The notes under the pieces: model-generated
What the model was told of the DNA's origin: nothing
What the model saw: the letters and a program-made list of their open reading frames with translations, nothing else
Databases searched by the model: none
Shown: positions 25,901 to 34,184 of the stretch, one piece after another
How the letters are laid out: the number at the start of each line of letters is the position of its first letter
Numbering within the stretch: the stretch's first letter is position 1
Assembly (NCBI GenBank): GCA_030144725.1
Contig: JASKMD010000004.1
Coordinates: forward strand, 6,201,431-6,265,430
DNA length: 64,000 bases
DNA from: Haematococcus lacustris
Lineage: Eukaryota; Chlorophyta; Chlorophyceae; Chlamydomonadales; Haematococcaceae
Direction of reading: 5' to 3'
Translations under genes and position numbers: made by a program

Positions 25901-27013
25901 AGCTGGAGGCTTAGCATCAGGCTGCAAGGGAATGGAGTGCCCTACTGCACGCTCTGGTGGGAGTCCAGTAATAGGTTCGAATACATCAGAGTATTCATCA
26001 AGCAGAGCTTGCAGGTGCTGTCTATGGACAGGTGAAACATCTGCTGGCAAGGTAAGGTCTTCTAAAGACACCATAGCAACCATAGCAGAGCCCCCTTTAC
26101 GCAACCATCTGGCTGCTTGCTTAGCTGTCACAAAGGCCTTTGGGTTGGCTTTGGACACAGCAGCAAGTACAGCAGCAGGTGGGCGGGGCAGTGAGTGGGT
26201 GGATCCAGGTGGCCTGTTGGCAACACACTGGCCAGCAGCACTCATGTCACCTGTGTGTGGATGCAAGGTTGTGTTACCTTGGGCAGTGCGCAGGGTCAGG
26301 GTCTGGTCGACGTAGTCGATCAAGGCCCCCTGCACAAACAGCCAGTCAGCACCCAGGAGCACGTCATAGGCATGAACAAGGTCAGGCATGACAGTCAACA
26401 GACACATGCAGCTAAAGCTGTCAATGTGCAACTGTACCTTGACATAGTGCTCACAGATCACAGGTTGATTGTTTGCAACATCAAACCTAAGTGACACAGG
26501 ATAGGTATAGAGAGGAATACCATGCAGCTGAACATAGCTAGCACTAATGAACGATGCGTCAGCACCACCATCAGCTAACATATGGCAGACATGGCTGTCA
26601 ATGGTGCCAATAAACTGGAACCTTACCTTGTTGTCTTGTCCAGCAACCCCCAGGATAACTTGGGACGGCAGCATGGGGCAACAAAGGGCTGTCTTACATG
26701 ACACCACATGACTCAAGCATGGGTCAGCAGCCTCACAACAAAAACCAGCACAGCCAGCTGCCAGCATGGCAGTCTGCTCAGGCTTTGACTCAGACACAGG
26801 CACAGCACACTTGCAGTTGTTCACAGCACTCATGGCCGGACCCTGTGGCCTCGGTTTGTTGTTGGCAGGCAATGAAACACAGAGTGCATCAGTCTGCTTC
26901 TCAGGCTGTGTGCAGGCAACAGAAACACAGTTGCATGCAGCAGACAGTTGATCAGGCTCAGCAGTTGTTGCTACCGCAGCACAGGAACAGCACCTGCCTG
27001 GCTGGGCAACACC
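22955..27013 (-). CDS. pol: Pol polyprotein: protease, RT, RNase H, integrase, chromodomain
   Basis: Enzymes for reverse transcription and integration. Numbering from 26872, the order is: a Cys-rich leader; aspartic protease with ADGGADASF (about 100-108); reverse transcriptase with [11 protein letters not shown] (about 410-420) and YLDD (474-477); RNase H with HCDASLEG (about 625) and YTDHRP (about 687); integrase with a zinc HHCC (H887, H894, C924, C927) and catalytic D957, D1018, E1054; and a chromodomain (about 1240-1295, YEVERIV...FLVKWKGY) that probably steers integration to marked chromatin. The frame is the same as gag and stays open from the gag UAG, with no nearby ATG, so expression by stop read-through is likely. 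The protease has D-G-G-A where D-S/T-G-A is usual. The frame is intact, about 1350 codons from the UAG. Confidence 0.93.
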   Translation of the reverse strand, partial: GVAQPGRCCSCAAVATTAEPDQLSAACNCVSVACTQPEKQTDALCVSLPANNKPRPQGPAMSAVNNCKCAVPVSESKPEQTAMLAAGCAGFCCEAADPCLSHVVSCKTALCCPMLPSQVILGVAGQDNKVRFQFIGTIDSHVCHMLADGGADASFISASYVQLHGIPLYTYPVSLRFDVANNQPVICEHYVKVQLHIDSFSCMCLLTVMPDLVHAYDVLLGADWLFVQGALIDYVDQTLTLRTAQGNTTLHPHTGDMSAAGQCVANRPPGSTHSLPRPPAAVLAAVSKANPKAFVTAKQAARWLRKGGSAMVAMVSLEDLTLPADVSPVHRQHLQALLDEYSDVFEPITGLPPERAVGHSIPLQPDAKPPARPSYRMSKPEHDELRRQITDLLAKGLIEPSSSPFAAPVLFVQKKSGELRMCIDYRQLNKITIRDQYPLPRIDDLFDQLAGKTVFSSLDLQAGYHQIRIPAEDVPKTAFRTPEGHYQFKVLCFGLTNAPATFQRVMNEAFAEVINDCALVYLDDILVMSKDSEEHLVHLRRVFDLLRKNKFYAKLSKCEFMKRTLMFLGHIISAQGISVDPCKVTAISNWPVPTSLKTLQSFLGAANYVRKFVHNFSTIAAPLTNLTGPKKDSFPWKSWPQAELDAFNALKQAIANVPMLKLPDHSKPFQVHCDASLEGIGAVLMQDGYPLAYYSRKLIPAEVNYTTGEQELLALVSACQQWRCYLEGVPFTLYTDHRPLISLPTQNILSRRQTRWMEFLARFSYTIEYLPGISNPADPLSRIPAATVQTCKGPGADNVKSILVMTRSKRRSQEGEETGAEARKTSAGDAAEPPTQPPPGQGDGAAARPPTKRVTWAADVPADGEPSAPKPPGPLSNLHEWLVRAYAADSNFTKRRKTKNYYLDDNGLWRHNKRRTVIVPRDKQLREHILHEMHDAKYAGHVGITKTLERVMRVFWWKHLRTDVRHYVTTCDACQRNKSVTAKPWGFLHPLSIPGYRWEVMHMDFITKLPSGSHGYDSICVFVDRLSKMVHLVPCKESMDAPEFAQLFIDKVFVHHGLPSEVVSDRGSLFVSKFWQAVCKLMGMKHSLTSSYHPQSNGQVERYNKVLEEMLRHYISPTQRDWPKHLSFAEFAINNSWQESIKSTPFLVNYGQSPVTPVTHELPRLPPPMAQFFSEGWEKGVQEARRCMKLAQSRQANGANPHRKSSDSGFQVGDRVLLSTMNLRNMVGKARKLLPRYVGPFRIEAHVGDDAVKLTLPPAMSRIHPVFHVSLLRPYEGNFGRLPPTELGWLDDSPQYEVERIVSHRHVRAGKAKEFLVKWKGYEDSDNTWEPASNLANAPDCVNLYKAQHGLL

Positions 27014-27016
27014 CTA
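27014..27016 (-). other. UAG between gag and pol, probable read-through site
   Basis: Single TAG with pol open in the same frame immediately after it. The same TAG and context occur in the outer copy at 30317-30319. Ty3/gypsy elements often use a frameshift or a single ORF; stop suppression here is inferred from frame and conservation. Confidence 0.65.
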
Positions 27017-28552
27017 TTTGGCATTAGCAGACGCCAGCTTGCCCTTGCCCTGCCCCTTATCATCATCATCTGGGCGGCTGCGCTTCTGAGGCACATTGGC
27101 CCCAGGAGGTGGCCTAGAGTAGCCTGACTGTTCACGGGCCTGCTTGGCAGGCAGGTGCTTCCAAGGGCACTGAGGCTTCAGGTGATCAGGAGAGTAACAG
27201 TGGTGGCAGTACTGGCCAGGCTTGACAGCCGTGGCAGCAGCAGCAGCAGCACCAGCCTTCTTGCCAGCAGCAGCAGGGGGTGGCCCTGGCCGCATGCCAC
27301 CACGCCTGGGCGCAGTGCGGCCAGCAGGACGAGGGGCAATAGGTTGGCGACCAGAAAGTGGCAGAGGTCTGTTGGCGTCAGTGATCTCATGTTCAGCTTG
27401 TTCGGTGATGGCACGACCCTGCACAGCAGCCACATGGCGCTTGGAGCTGACTGCACCGGCCAGGAACACAGCATTACGCTGTGCCTGCCTGGCAGAATCC
27501 ATTGCTTGGGTCAATGTTGGGTTCTGCAAGGGGACAATGTCTTTCAAGACAGTCTCACGCAGACTGGGAGACAGCCCAGTGACAAACAGATTGACCAGGA
27601 GGGACTCGTCCATGCACTGCGCACCAGCAGTCAACAGGTTGTTCCTAAACGCAATGAGGTACTCAGAGAGTTCAGGATAACTGGGACCCATACGGATTGA
27701 CCTGTCAAGCAGTCTGTCGCGAGCCTCAAGCATATCATCCCGCAAGTCATCGCCTGTGTACTCAAGGAAAGACGCACGTAAAAACTGCCAGGGAGGAGCA
27801 ACACCTGTCTGCGCAAAATGAGCTTGCTGGACCGAAGGGTACCAAGCATTGCGAGCAGCACCAGATAGGAAAGCAGGGAAGACAGAGACAATGTCTAAAG
27901 AATAACGAGCACAGTGGGCCTCCAAGTCATCGCAGAAGGCTGAAGCCCTGCGGACTGATTTCAAGCACCCATCGGTCCACTTGTCCGGGCCAGGCACAGC
28001 CTTGGCAGCCGGGACAGAAGTTGGAGCAGGGGACAGGAGGTGGTGCAAAGCACCGCCTCGTCCACCAGGTGACAGATAAGTGCCAGGAATACAAGCTGCG
28101 CGTGTACCTGACCTGCTTGGGGAGGGTGTGCGTATTCCAAACAGTCTGTCCTGATAGGAAGATGGTCTACCAGGAACTAGGCTCACCTGAGCAGCCAAGG
28201 AATTCAGAGCACGGTCCATGTTCCTCTGGCGTATGCGCAGCGAGGTCAGCTCACTTCTGGTAGCCGCCAGTTCTTCGCGAAGCTGTTCAGTTTCGTCCTC
28301 TTCTTCCTCATCCTCATCTGGCTGAGCGTCTTCGTCCTCAGCCTCCTCCTCATCATTGAGAAGGTCGTCGTCCAGTGGACCAGTGCCAGGACGGGTTGGG
28401 TTAGCAGAAGATCCAGCAGGGTTCAGAACTGCCTGGAGATCTCTGCGAAATTCAGGGTCAGTGCGAGCCAGAGCGAGCAGACCTCTGAAATTGTCTGGGT
28501 CGGTGGATGTGCCGGCGCCAGGTGTTTCTCCAGTGGGAGTACCGTCTGTCAT
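27014..28552 (-). CDS. gag: Gag (inner element)
   Basis: 512-residue capsid/nucleocapsid protein. The start is taken at the first ATG of the frame (MTDGTPTGETPG), 36 nt after the LTR edge; the frame is open even further upstream. An acidic Asp/Glu stretch and a likely coiled coil (residues about 60-120) precede the capsid-like region with YPELSEYLIAF, typical of Ty3 gag. A basic, Gly/Pro/Ala-rich segment then leads to a CCHC knuckle (CHHCYSPDHLKPQC). It ends at a UAG in the context AAA UAG GGU, after which the same frame continues into pol. Confidence 0.92.
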   Translation of the reverse strand: MTDGTPTGETPGAGTSTDPDNFRGLLALARTDPEFRRDLQAVLNPAGSSANPTRPGTGPLDDDLLNDEEEAEDEDAQPDEDEEEEDETEQLREELAATRSELTSLRIRQRNMDRALNSLAAQVSLVPGRPSSYQDRLFGIRTPSPSRSGTRAACIPGTYLSPGGRGGALHHLLSPAPTSVPAAKAVPGPDKWTDGCLKSVRRASAFCDDLEAHCARYSLDIVSVFPAFLSGAARNAWYPSVQQAHFAQTGVAPPWQFLRASFLEYTGDDLRDDMLEARDRLLDRSIRMGPSYPELSEYLIAFRNNLLTAGAQCMDESLLVNLFVTGLSPSLRETVLKDIVPLQNPTLTQAMDSARQAQRNAVFLAGAVSSKRHVAAVQGRAITEQAEHEITDANRPLPLSGRQPIAPRPAGRTAPRRGGMRPGPPPAAAGKKAGAAAAAATAVKPGQYCHHCYSPDHLKPQCPWKHLPAKQAREQSGYSRPPPGANVPQKRSRPDDDDKGQGKGKLASANAK

Positions 28553-28572
28553 TATGCGGTGTTGAGAGTTAT

Positions 28573-28588
28573 CGATTGCGGAAACCAA
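28573..28588 (-). promoter_or_regulatory. primer-binding site, inner element
   Basis: TTGGTTTCCGCAATCG begins right at the 5' LTR edge on the minus strand. TGG pairs with a tRNA CCA end, so a tRNA ending CGGAAACCA would fit. The outer copy reads TTGGTTTCCGACCTCG. The tRNA identity is not determined. Confidence 0.65.
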
Positions 28589-28825
28589 TGTAGCGTTCAG
28601 GAAGAGCGCGGCTTAAATCTTTTCAACGTGTGAGCGCCATGCAACGCTAGAAGCTGTTACAGGTGTCAGACTGTCTCAGCGTAACCAGGCCAGGACATAG
28701 AACGGCCCCCGGGGATCGAACCCGAATGGTGGGCAGGCAATACAGCCCACCATTTAACCTGCCTGTATCACACTTCGTCAGTGACACTAGCGGCCGACTG
28801 CTTAGTGCAGAATCGGAACGCTACA
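28589..28825 (-). repeat. LTR3 (5' LTR, inner element)
   Basis: 237 bp with TGTAGCGTTC/GAACGCTACA ends. One visible substitution (GCGCGGCTT) compared with the other three LTRs. Confidence 0.95.
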
Positions 28826-28830
28826 ATTTG

Positions 28831-30316
28831 TCAGGCCAAAACACAGTACCTTGAATTGGTAGTGTCCCTCAGGTGTCCTGAACGCAGTTTTAGGGACATC
28901 CTCAGCCGGGATGCGGATCTGGTGGTAACCAGCCTGCAAGTCAAGGGAGGAGAACACAGTTTTTCCTGCGAGCTGATCAAACAGATCATCAATGCGTGGC
29001 AAAGGATACTGGTCCCTGATTGTAATTTTATTGAGCTGGCGGTAGTCAATGCACATGCGCAGCTCACCTGATTTCTTCTGGACAAACAGCACTGGTGCAG
29101 CAAAGGGAGAGGAGCTGGGCTCTATCAGGCCTTTGGCAAGGAGATCAGTGATCTGTCTACGCAGTTCATCATGCTCAGGTTTGGACATCCTATAGCTGGG
29201 CCTAGCTGGAGGCTTAGCATCAGGCTGCAAGGGAATGGAGTGCCCTACTGCACGCTCTGGTGGGAGTCCAGTAATAGGTTCGAATACATCAGAGTATTCA
29301 TCAAGCAGAGCTTGCAGGTGCTGTCTATGGACAGGTGAAACATCTGCTGGCAAGGTAAGGTCTTCTAAAGACACCATAGCAACCATAGCAGAGCCCCCTT
29401 TACGCAACCATCTGGCTGCTTGCTTAGCTGTCACAAAGGCCTTTGGGTTGGCTTTGGACACAGCAGCAAGTACAGCAGCAGGTGGGCGGGGCAGTGAGTG
29501 GGTGGATCCAGGTGGCCTGTTGGCAACACACTGGCCAGCAGCACTCATGTCACCTGTGTGTGGATGCAAGGTTGTGTTACCTTGGGCAGTGCGCAGGGTC
29601 AGGGTCTGGTCGACGTAGTCGATCAAGGCCCCCTGCACAAACAGCCAGTCAGCACCCAGGAGCACGTCATAGGCATGAACAAGGTCAGGCATGACAGTCA
29701 ACAGACACATGCAGCTAAAGCTGTCAATGTGCAACTGTACCTTGACATAGTGCTCACAGATCACAGGTTGATTGTTTGCAACATCAAACCTAAGTGACAC
29801 AGGATAGGTATAGAGAGGAATACCATGCAGCTGAACATAGCTAGCACTAATGAACGATGCGTCAGCACCACCATCAGCTAACATATGGCAGACATGGCTG
29901 TCAATGGTGCCAGTAAACTGGAACCTTACCTTGTTGTCTTGTCCAGCAACCCCCAGGATAACTTGGGACGGCAGCATGGGGCAACAAAGGGCTGTCTTAC
30001 ATGACACCACATGACTCAAGCATGGGTCAGCAGCCTTACAACAAAAACCAGCACAGCCAGCTGCCAGCATGGCAGTCTGCTCAGGCTTTGACTCAGACAC
30101 AGGCACAGCACACTTGCAGTTGTTCACAGCACTCATGGCCGGACCCTGTGGCCTCGGTTTGTTGTTGGCAGGCAATGAAACACAGAGTGCATCAGTCTGC
30201 TTCTCAGGCTGTGTGCAGGCAACAGAAACACAGTTGCATGCAGCAGACAGTTGATCAGGCTCAGCAGTTGTTGCTACCGCAGCACAGGAACAGCACCTGC
30301 CTGGCTGGGCAACACC
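28831..30316 (-). pseudogene. pol: outer element pol, 5' fragment (leader, protease, RT start)
   Basis: Runs in frame from the outer gag UAG through the Cys-rich leader, the ADGGADASF protease and the first half of the reverse transcriptase to CFGLTN, where the ATTTG target site and LTR3 interrupt it. It is almost identical to the inner copy (for example FTGTID against FIGTID). The remainder is at 19860-22432. Confidence 0.9.
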
Positions 30317-31855
30317 CTATTTGGCATTAGCAGACGCCAGCTTGCCCTTGCCCTGCCCCTTATCATCATCATCTGGGCGGCTGCGCTTCTGAGGCACATT
30401 GGCCCCAGGAGGTGGCCTAGAGTAGCCTGACTGTTCACGGGCCTGCTTGGCAGGCAGGTGCTTCCAAGGGCACTGAGGCTTCAGGTGATCAGGAGAGTAA
30501 CAGTGGTGGCAGTACTGGCCAGGCTTGACAGCCGTGGCAGCAGCAGCAGCAGCACCAGCCTTCTTGCCAGCAGCAGCAGGGGGTGGCCCTGGCCGCATGC
30601 CACCACGCCTGGGCGCAGTGCGGCCAGCAGGACGAGGGGCAATAGGTTGGCGACCAGAAAGTGGCAGAGGTCTGTTGGCGTCAGTGATCTCATGTTCAGC
30701 TTGTTCGGTGATGGCACGACCCTGCACAGCAGCCACATGGCGCTTGGAGCTGACTGCACCGGCCAGGAACACAGCATTACGCTGTGCCTGCCTGGCAGAA
30801 TCCATTGCTTGGGTCAATGTTGGGTTCTGCAAGGGGACAATGTCTTTCAAGACAGTCTCACGCAGACTGGGAGACAGCCCAGTGACAAACAGATTGACCA
30901 GGAGGGACTCGTCCATGCACTGCGCACCAGCAGTCAACAGGTTGTTCCTAAACGCAATGAGGTACTCAGAGAGTTCAGGATAACTGGGACCCATACGGAT
31001 TGACCTGTCAAGCAGTCTGTCGCGAGCCTCAAGCATATCATCCCGCAAGTCATCGCCTGTGTACTCAAGGAAAGACGCACGTAAAAACTGCCAGGGAGGA
31101 GCAACACCTGTCTGCGCAAAATGAGCTTGCTGGACCGAAGGGTACCAAGCATTGCGAGCAGCACCAGATAGGAAAGCAGGGAAGACAGAGACAATGTCTA
31201 AAGAATAACGAGCACAGTGGGCCTCCAAGTCATCGCAGAAGGCTGAAGCCCTGCGGACTGATTTCAAGCACCCATCGGTCCACTTGTCCGGGCCAGGCAC
31301 AGCCTTGGCAGCCGGGACAGAAGTTGGAGCAGGGGACAGGAGGTGGTGCAAAGCACCGCCTCGTCCACCAGGTGACAGATAAGTGCCAGGAATACAAGCT
31401 GCGCGTGTACCTGACCTGCTTGGGGAGGGTGTGCGTATTCCAAACAGTCTGTCCTGATAGGAAGATGGTCTACCAGGAACTAGGCTCACCTGAGCAGCCA
31501 AGGAATTCAGAGCACGGTCCATGTTCCTCTGGCGTATGCGCAGCGAGGTCAGCTCACTTCTGGTAGCCGCCAGTTCTTCGCGAAGCTGTTCAGTTTCGTC
31601 CTCTTCTTCCTCATCCTCATCTGGCTGAGCGTCTTCGTCCTCAGCCTCCTCCTCATCATTGAGAAGGTCGTCGTCCAGTGGACCAGTGCCAGGACGGGTT
31701 GGGTTAGCAGAAGATCCAGCAGGGTTCAGAACTGCCTGGAGATCTCTGCGAAATTCAGGGTCAGTGCGAGCCAGAGCGAGCAGACCTCTGAAATTGTCTG
31801 GGTCGGTGGATGTGCCGGCGCCAGGTGTTTCTCCAGTGGGAGTACCGTCTGTCAT
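30317..31855 (-). CDS. gag: Gag (outer element)
   Basis: 512 residues, intact, essentially identical to the inner Gag, including the acidic N-terminal stretch, the capsid-like region and the CCHC knuckle. It starts at the first ATG after the primer-binding site and ends at the UAG shared with the inner copy. Since its pol is split, this copy could supply Gag but not a full Gag-Pol. Confidence 0.9.
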   Translation of the reverse strand: MTDGTPTGETPGAGTSTDPDNFRGLLALARTDPEFRRDLQAVLNPAGSSANPTRPGTGPLDDDLLNDEEEAEDEDAQPDEDEEEEDETEQLREELAATRSELTSLRIRQRNMDRALNSLAAQVSLVPGRPSSYQDRLFGIRTPSPSRSGTRAACIPGTYLSPGGRGGALHHLLSPAPTSVPAAKAVPGPDKWTDGCLKSVRRASAFCDDLEAHCARYSLDIVSVFPAFLSGAARNAWYPSVQQAHFAQTGVAPPWQFLRASFLEYTGDDLRDDMLEARDRLLDRSIRMGPSYPELSEYLIAFRNNLLTAGAQCMDESLLVNLFVTGLSPSLRETVLKDIVPLQNPTLTQAMDSARQAQRNAVFLAGAVSSKRHVAAVQGRAITEQAEHEITDANRPLPLSGRQPIAPRPAGRTAPRRGGMRPGPPPAAAGKKAGAAAAAATAVKPGQYCHHCYSPDHLKPQCPWKHLPAKQAREQSGYSRPPPGANVPQKRSRPDDDDKGQGKGKLASANAK

Positions 31856-31875
31856 TATGCGGTGTTGAGAGTTAT

Positions 31876-31891
31876 CGAGGTCGGAAACCAA
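31876..31891 (-). promoter_or_regulatory. primer-binding site, outer element
   Basis: TTGGTTTCCGACCTCG abuts LTR4. The first ten bases equal the inner site and the next ones differ, although the surrounding sequence is otherwise conserved. Confidence 0.6.
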
Positions 31892-32128
31892 TGTAGCGTT
31901 CAGGAAGAGCGCGCCTTAAATCTTTTCAACGTGTGAGCGCCATGCAACGCTAGAAGCTGTTACAGGTGTCAGACTGTCTCAGCGTAACCAGGCCAGGACA
32001 TAGAACGGCCCCCGGGGATCGAACCCGAATGGTGGGCAGGCAATACAGCCCACCATTTAACCTGCCTGTATCACACTTCGTCAGTGACACTAGCGGCCGA
32101 CTGCTTAGTGCAGAATCGGAACGCTACA
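31892..32128 (-). repeat. LTR4 (5' LTR, outer element)
   Basis: 237 bp, apparently identical to LTR1. It is followed by GTGTG (32129-32133), the outer target-site duplication. Confidence 0.95.
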
Positions 32129-33235
32129 GTGTGTGTGGGTGGTGGGCTGGAAGGCAGGCTGGTTAGTTTGGCGTGTATGCCCCGTGGAGGGGAGCTCATG
32201 GTCTGCTGGTAGGCCTCGGTGTTTGTGGTGGCCGCTTGGCAGCGGGGTGGGCTGATTATGTTGTGAGGGCTTTGCCAGGGCCGGATGTGTCCTTAGTCGT
32301 GGGTGGAGTGCAGTGGCTGTGTTGGCCAGCCAGCCCTGTGGGTTCCCATGTGTGACGAGCTGTTGCCCAGCCCGGTTCCAAACGATGTAAGTGATGAGCT
32401 TGGCATGCTTGTCAGACTTGGCGGGTGCGTTGGGTCTGTTGAGAGGAATGGTGGCTATATGTTGGCAGTACTCTGGGTAGCTTCTCAGCATGTCTATGTG
32501 TTTGGGGTACGAGATGCCGTTCTTGCCAGGAATGAGCAGGATGGTGGCCATAGCCTCCTCTTGTGTGGCAGAGTGTATGGCATGTCTGATGCAGTTCAAG
32601 GCTATGGCATCCTCTGCTGGTACGTTCCATGTGGAGAGCCCTGTGTGTCTGACAAGGAGACAGTTGTGGTGTGCCCCATAGGTTGTGTCGTTGATGTCTG
32701 GGCTCCAGTATGTTGTGGTTTCAGCCCTGACTGTGAGTGGGTTAGCCCATCTCTGGACCGTGCTGGGGAAGTGGTGATTGGTATAGAGGGTAGAGATGGC
32801 TTGGTCTTGTGCTGCTTGAATGGGTTGTGGGGTGTTTTGTGTGTCGTGCCTTCGTAAGAGGGCTACCAACTCGGTGGCATGATCCCGTGGGTGTGGGGTG
32901 TGTTGCAGCCAAGTGGTGAGGTCTTGCTGTTTGGTCTTGGTGATCAGGCCCACTGTGCGCCCTGCCTCGTCGTGGGCTATCACATGTGTGGGGAGGCTGT
33001 ATTGGGGCAGGGTGGGTCCCTGGCTCCCTTCACTCGTGGCTGGTGTGATGATGTGGGCGTGTTGCTGGATGGTGGTTTCGCATCTCCCCGTTCCTACGAT
33101 GTCAGTCTGCGGGTTGATGGGCGAGACTTGGAAGATGGCCTTTGAGTGCAGGTCGATACAGCGGGGCAGCCATGTGTGGGGGTCGGGACGACATGACGTG
33201 AAGGACATGCCACTAAGGCAAATTAGTAACAGCAT
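32129..33235 (-). pseudogene. LINE-like ORF, N-terminal part, domain not recognised
   Basis: About 370 codons, beginning at an ATG preceded two codons earlier by an in-frame stop and open into LTR4. After removing the LTR element and one copy of GTGTG, the frame continues without shift into the RNase H part at 19336-17919. I see no YxDD or other reverse-transcriptase motif. Segments such as ATILLIPGKNG and HIDMLRSYPEYC look conserved, but I cannot name the domain. The start at 33235 may be a 5' truncation of a longer element. Confidence 0.5.
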
Positions 33236-34180
33236 TTTTCAGAATCGCGGCTTGAGATTTTGCACATAGCCATATGACGTGGTTGTAAGATTGGGGTTCG
33301 AACGAAAATTCATCAATATGCATGGTTGGTGAGATATCGCTAAGGTGATGTGTTGTACCACTCGGTGTGGTGCAGTGTAGCACAATTGGGTGCATTGTAG
33401 TAGTGCACTAGTGACAGGTGCAGTACTACATTATGAGAACCAATGGGAGTTTAAGGAACAACAATCTCCAAACCATTTAAATACCAATGAATTACCCACA
33501 TAACTACTTTATTACATCACAAACTACTAGACTGTATATGGTGCAGTTTTCCACGATGGGGTTTGGTGCATTGTTGCGGCATTAGATATGGTGCAGTACT
33601 GCACTATAAGGAGTAGCTTTAAAAGAGGGTAACTAAATATTACTTAATTAATTCACGAATTTCGCTGATTACTACGAGGTTTTTCACGATGTTGGTGGGC
33701 ATGGGCCAATAGTCTCATTCCGAGGCGAACCGTGTACAAAAAACACCCCCTTAAAATCGATAGTTGTGCACTAATTTGCGTGTGTGGCAAGCTGTGTCAT
33801 GCCTGGCTGATTTCTTGGCTCTTGTGGCTACACAGTAGATTGCCTATTTCCGTTCACTCATTATCGGGTCGCATCATGTTTGCGCGCTGTGTGTAGTGAG
33901 GTCTTCTTGCAAAGAAATAGCCGGGTTTGAGTAGCTTACTGTGTATTGCGGTGAACATCGGCGATTACTTTGCTTTCGTGCCTGTGGGGCATGGGCATTG
34001 CACTCCGACCCCATACTCCACCATGATAGCATCTCCACCTGATAGTATTGCAAACCATGCCAAACACATGGCTGAAAACTGAAGTCTGTTTGCATTGTTT
34101 TTGGCCGTTTGTGTGGGTGGCCCGCCCTCCGACAGCTCAAGTGTAGGCAAGGCAACAATGGTGGGGGCTGAGCGACGCGG
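33236..34180. other. AT-rich stretch without a recognised gene
   Basis: Contains loosely repeated GTGCAGTACTACA / GTGCAGTACTGCA words near 33417 and 33590, but no coding frame I can defend. A short open minus-strand frame (33213-33395) leads toward the LINE ORF out of frame and may be eroded upstream sequence. Confidence 0.4.
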
Positions 34181-34184
34181 TCCC

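Larger units (their letters stand above)
22433..28825 (-). mobile_element. inner Ty3/gypsy chromovirus, apparently intact
   Basis: 6393-bp element: LTR3 (5'), primer-binding site, gag, UAG, pol, polypurine tract, LTR2 (3'). It is flanked by the 5-bp duplication ATTTG (22428-22432 and 28826-28830), whose unduplicated form is seen in the same place in its own pol. Its two LTRs differ at one visible base (GCGCGGCTT in LTR3, GCGCGCCTT in LTR2). Complete frames and near-identical LTRs mark it as recently and possibly still active. Confidence 0.93.
19337..32128 (-). mobile_element. outer Ty3/gypsy chromovirus, split by a nested copy
   Basis: Minus-strand LTR retrotransposon bounded by LTR4 (5', 31892-32128) and LTR1 (3', 19337-19573), flanked by GTGTG. 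Without the nested copy and its 5-bp duplication it would be about 6.39 kb, the same length as the inner element. Its Pol is cut at a codon just after the CFGLTN segment of the reverse transcriptase. Its two LTRs look identical by eye, so the insertion is recent. It sits inside the LINE-like ORF. Confidence 0.9.

Noticed and set aside
19982..29797. Numerous plus-strand ORFs opposite gag and pol
   Set aside because: They are antisense shadows of intact minus-strand retrotransposon genes and repeat identically in both copies.
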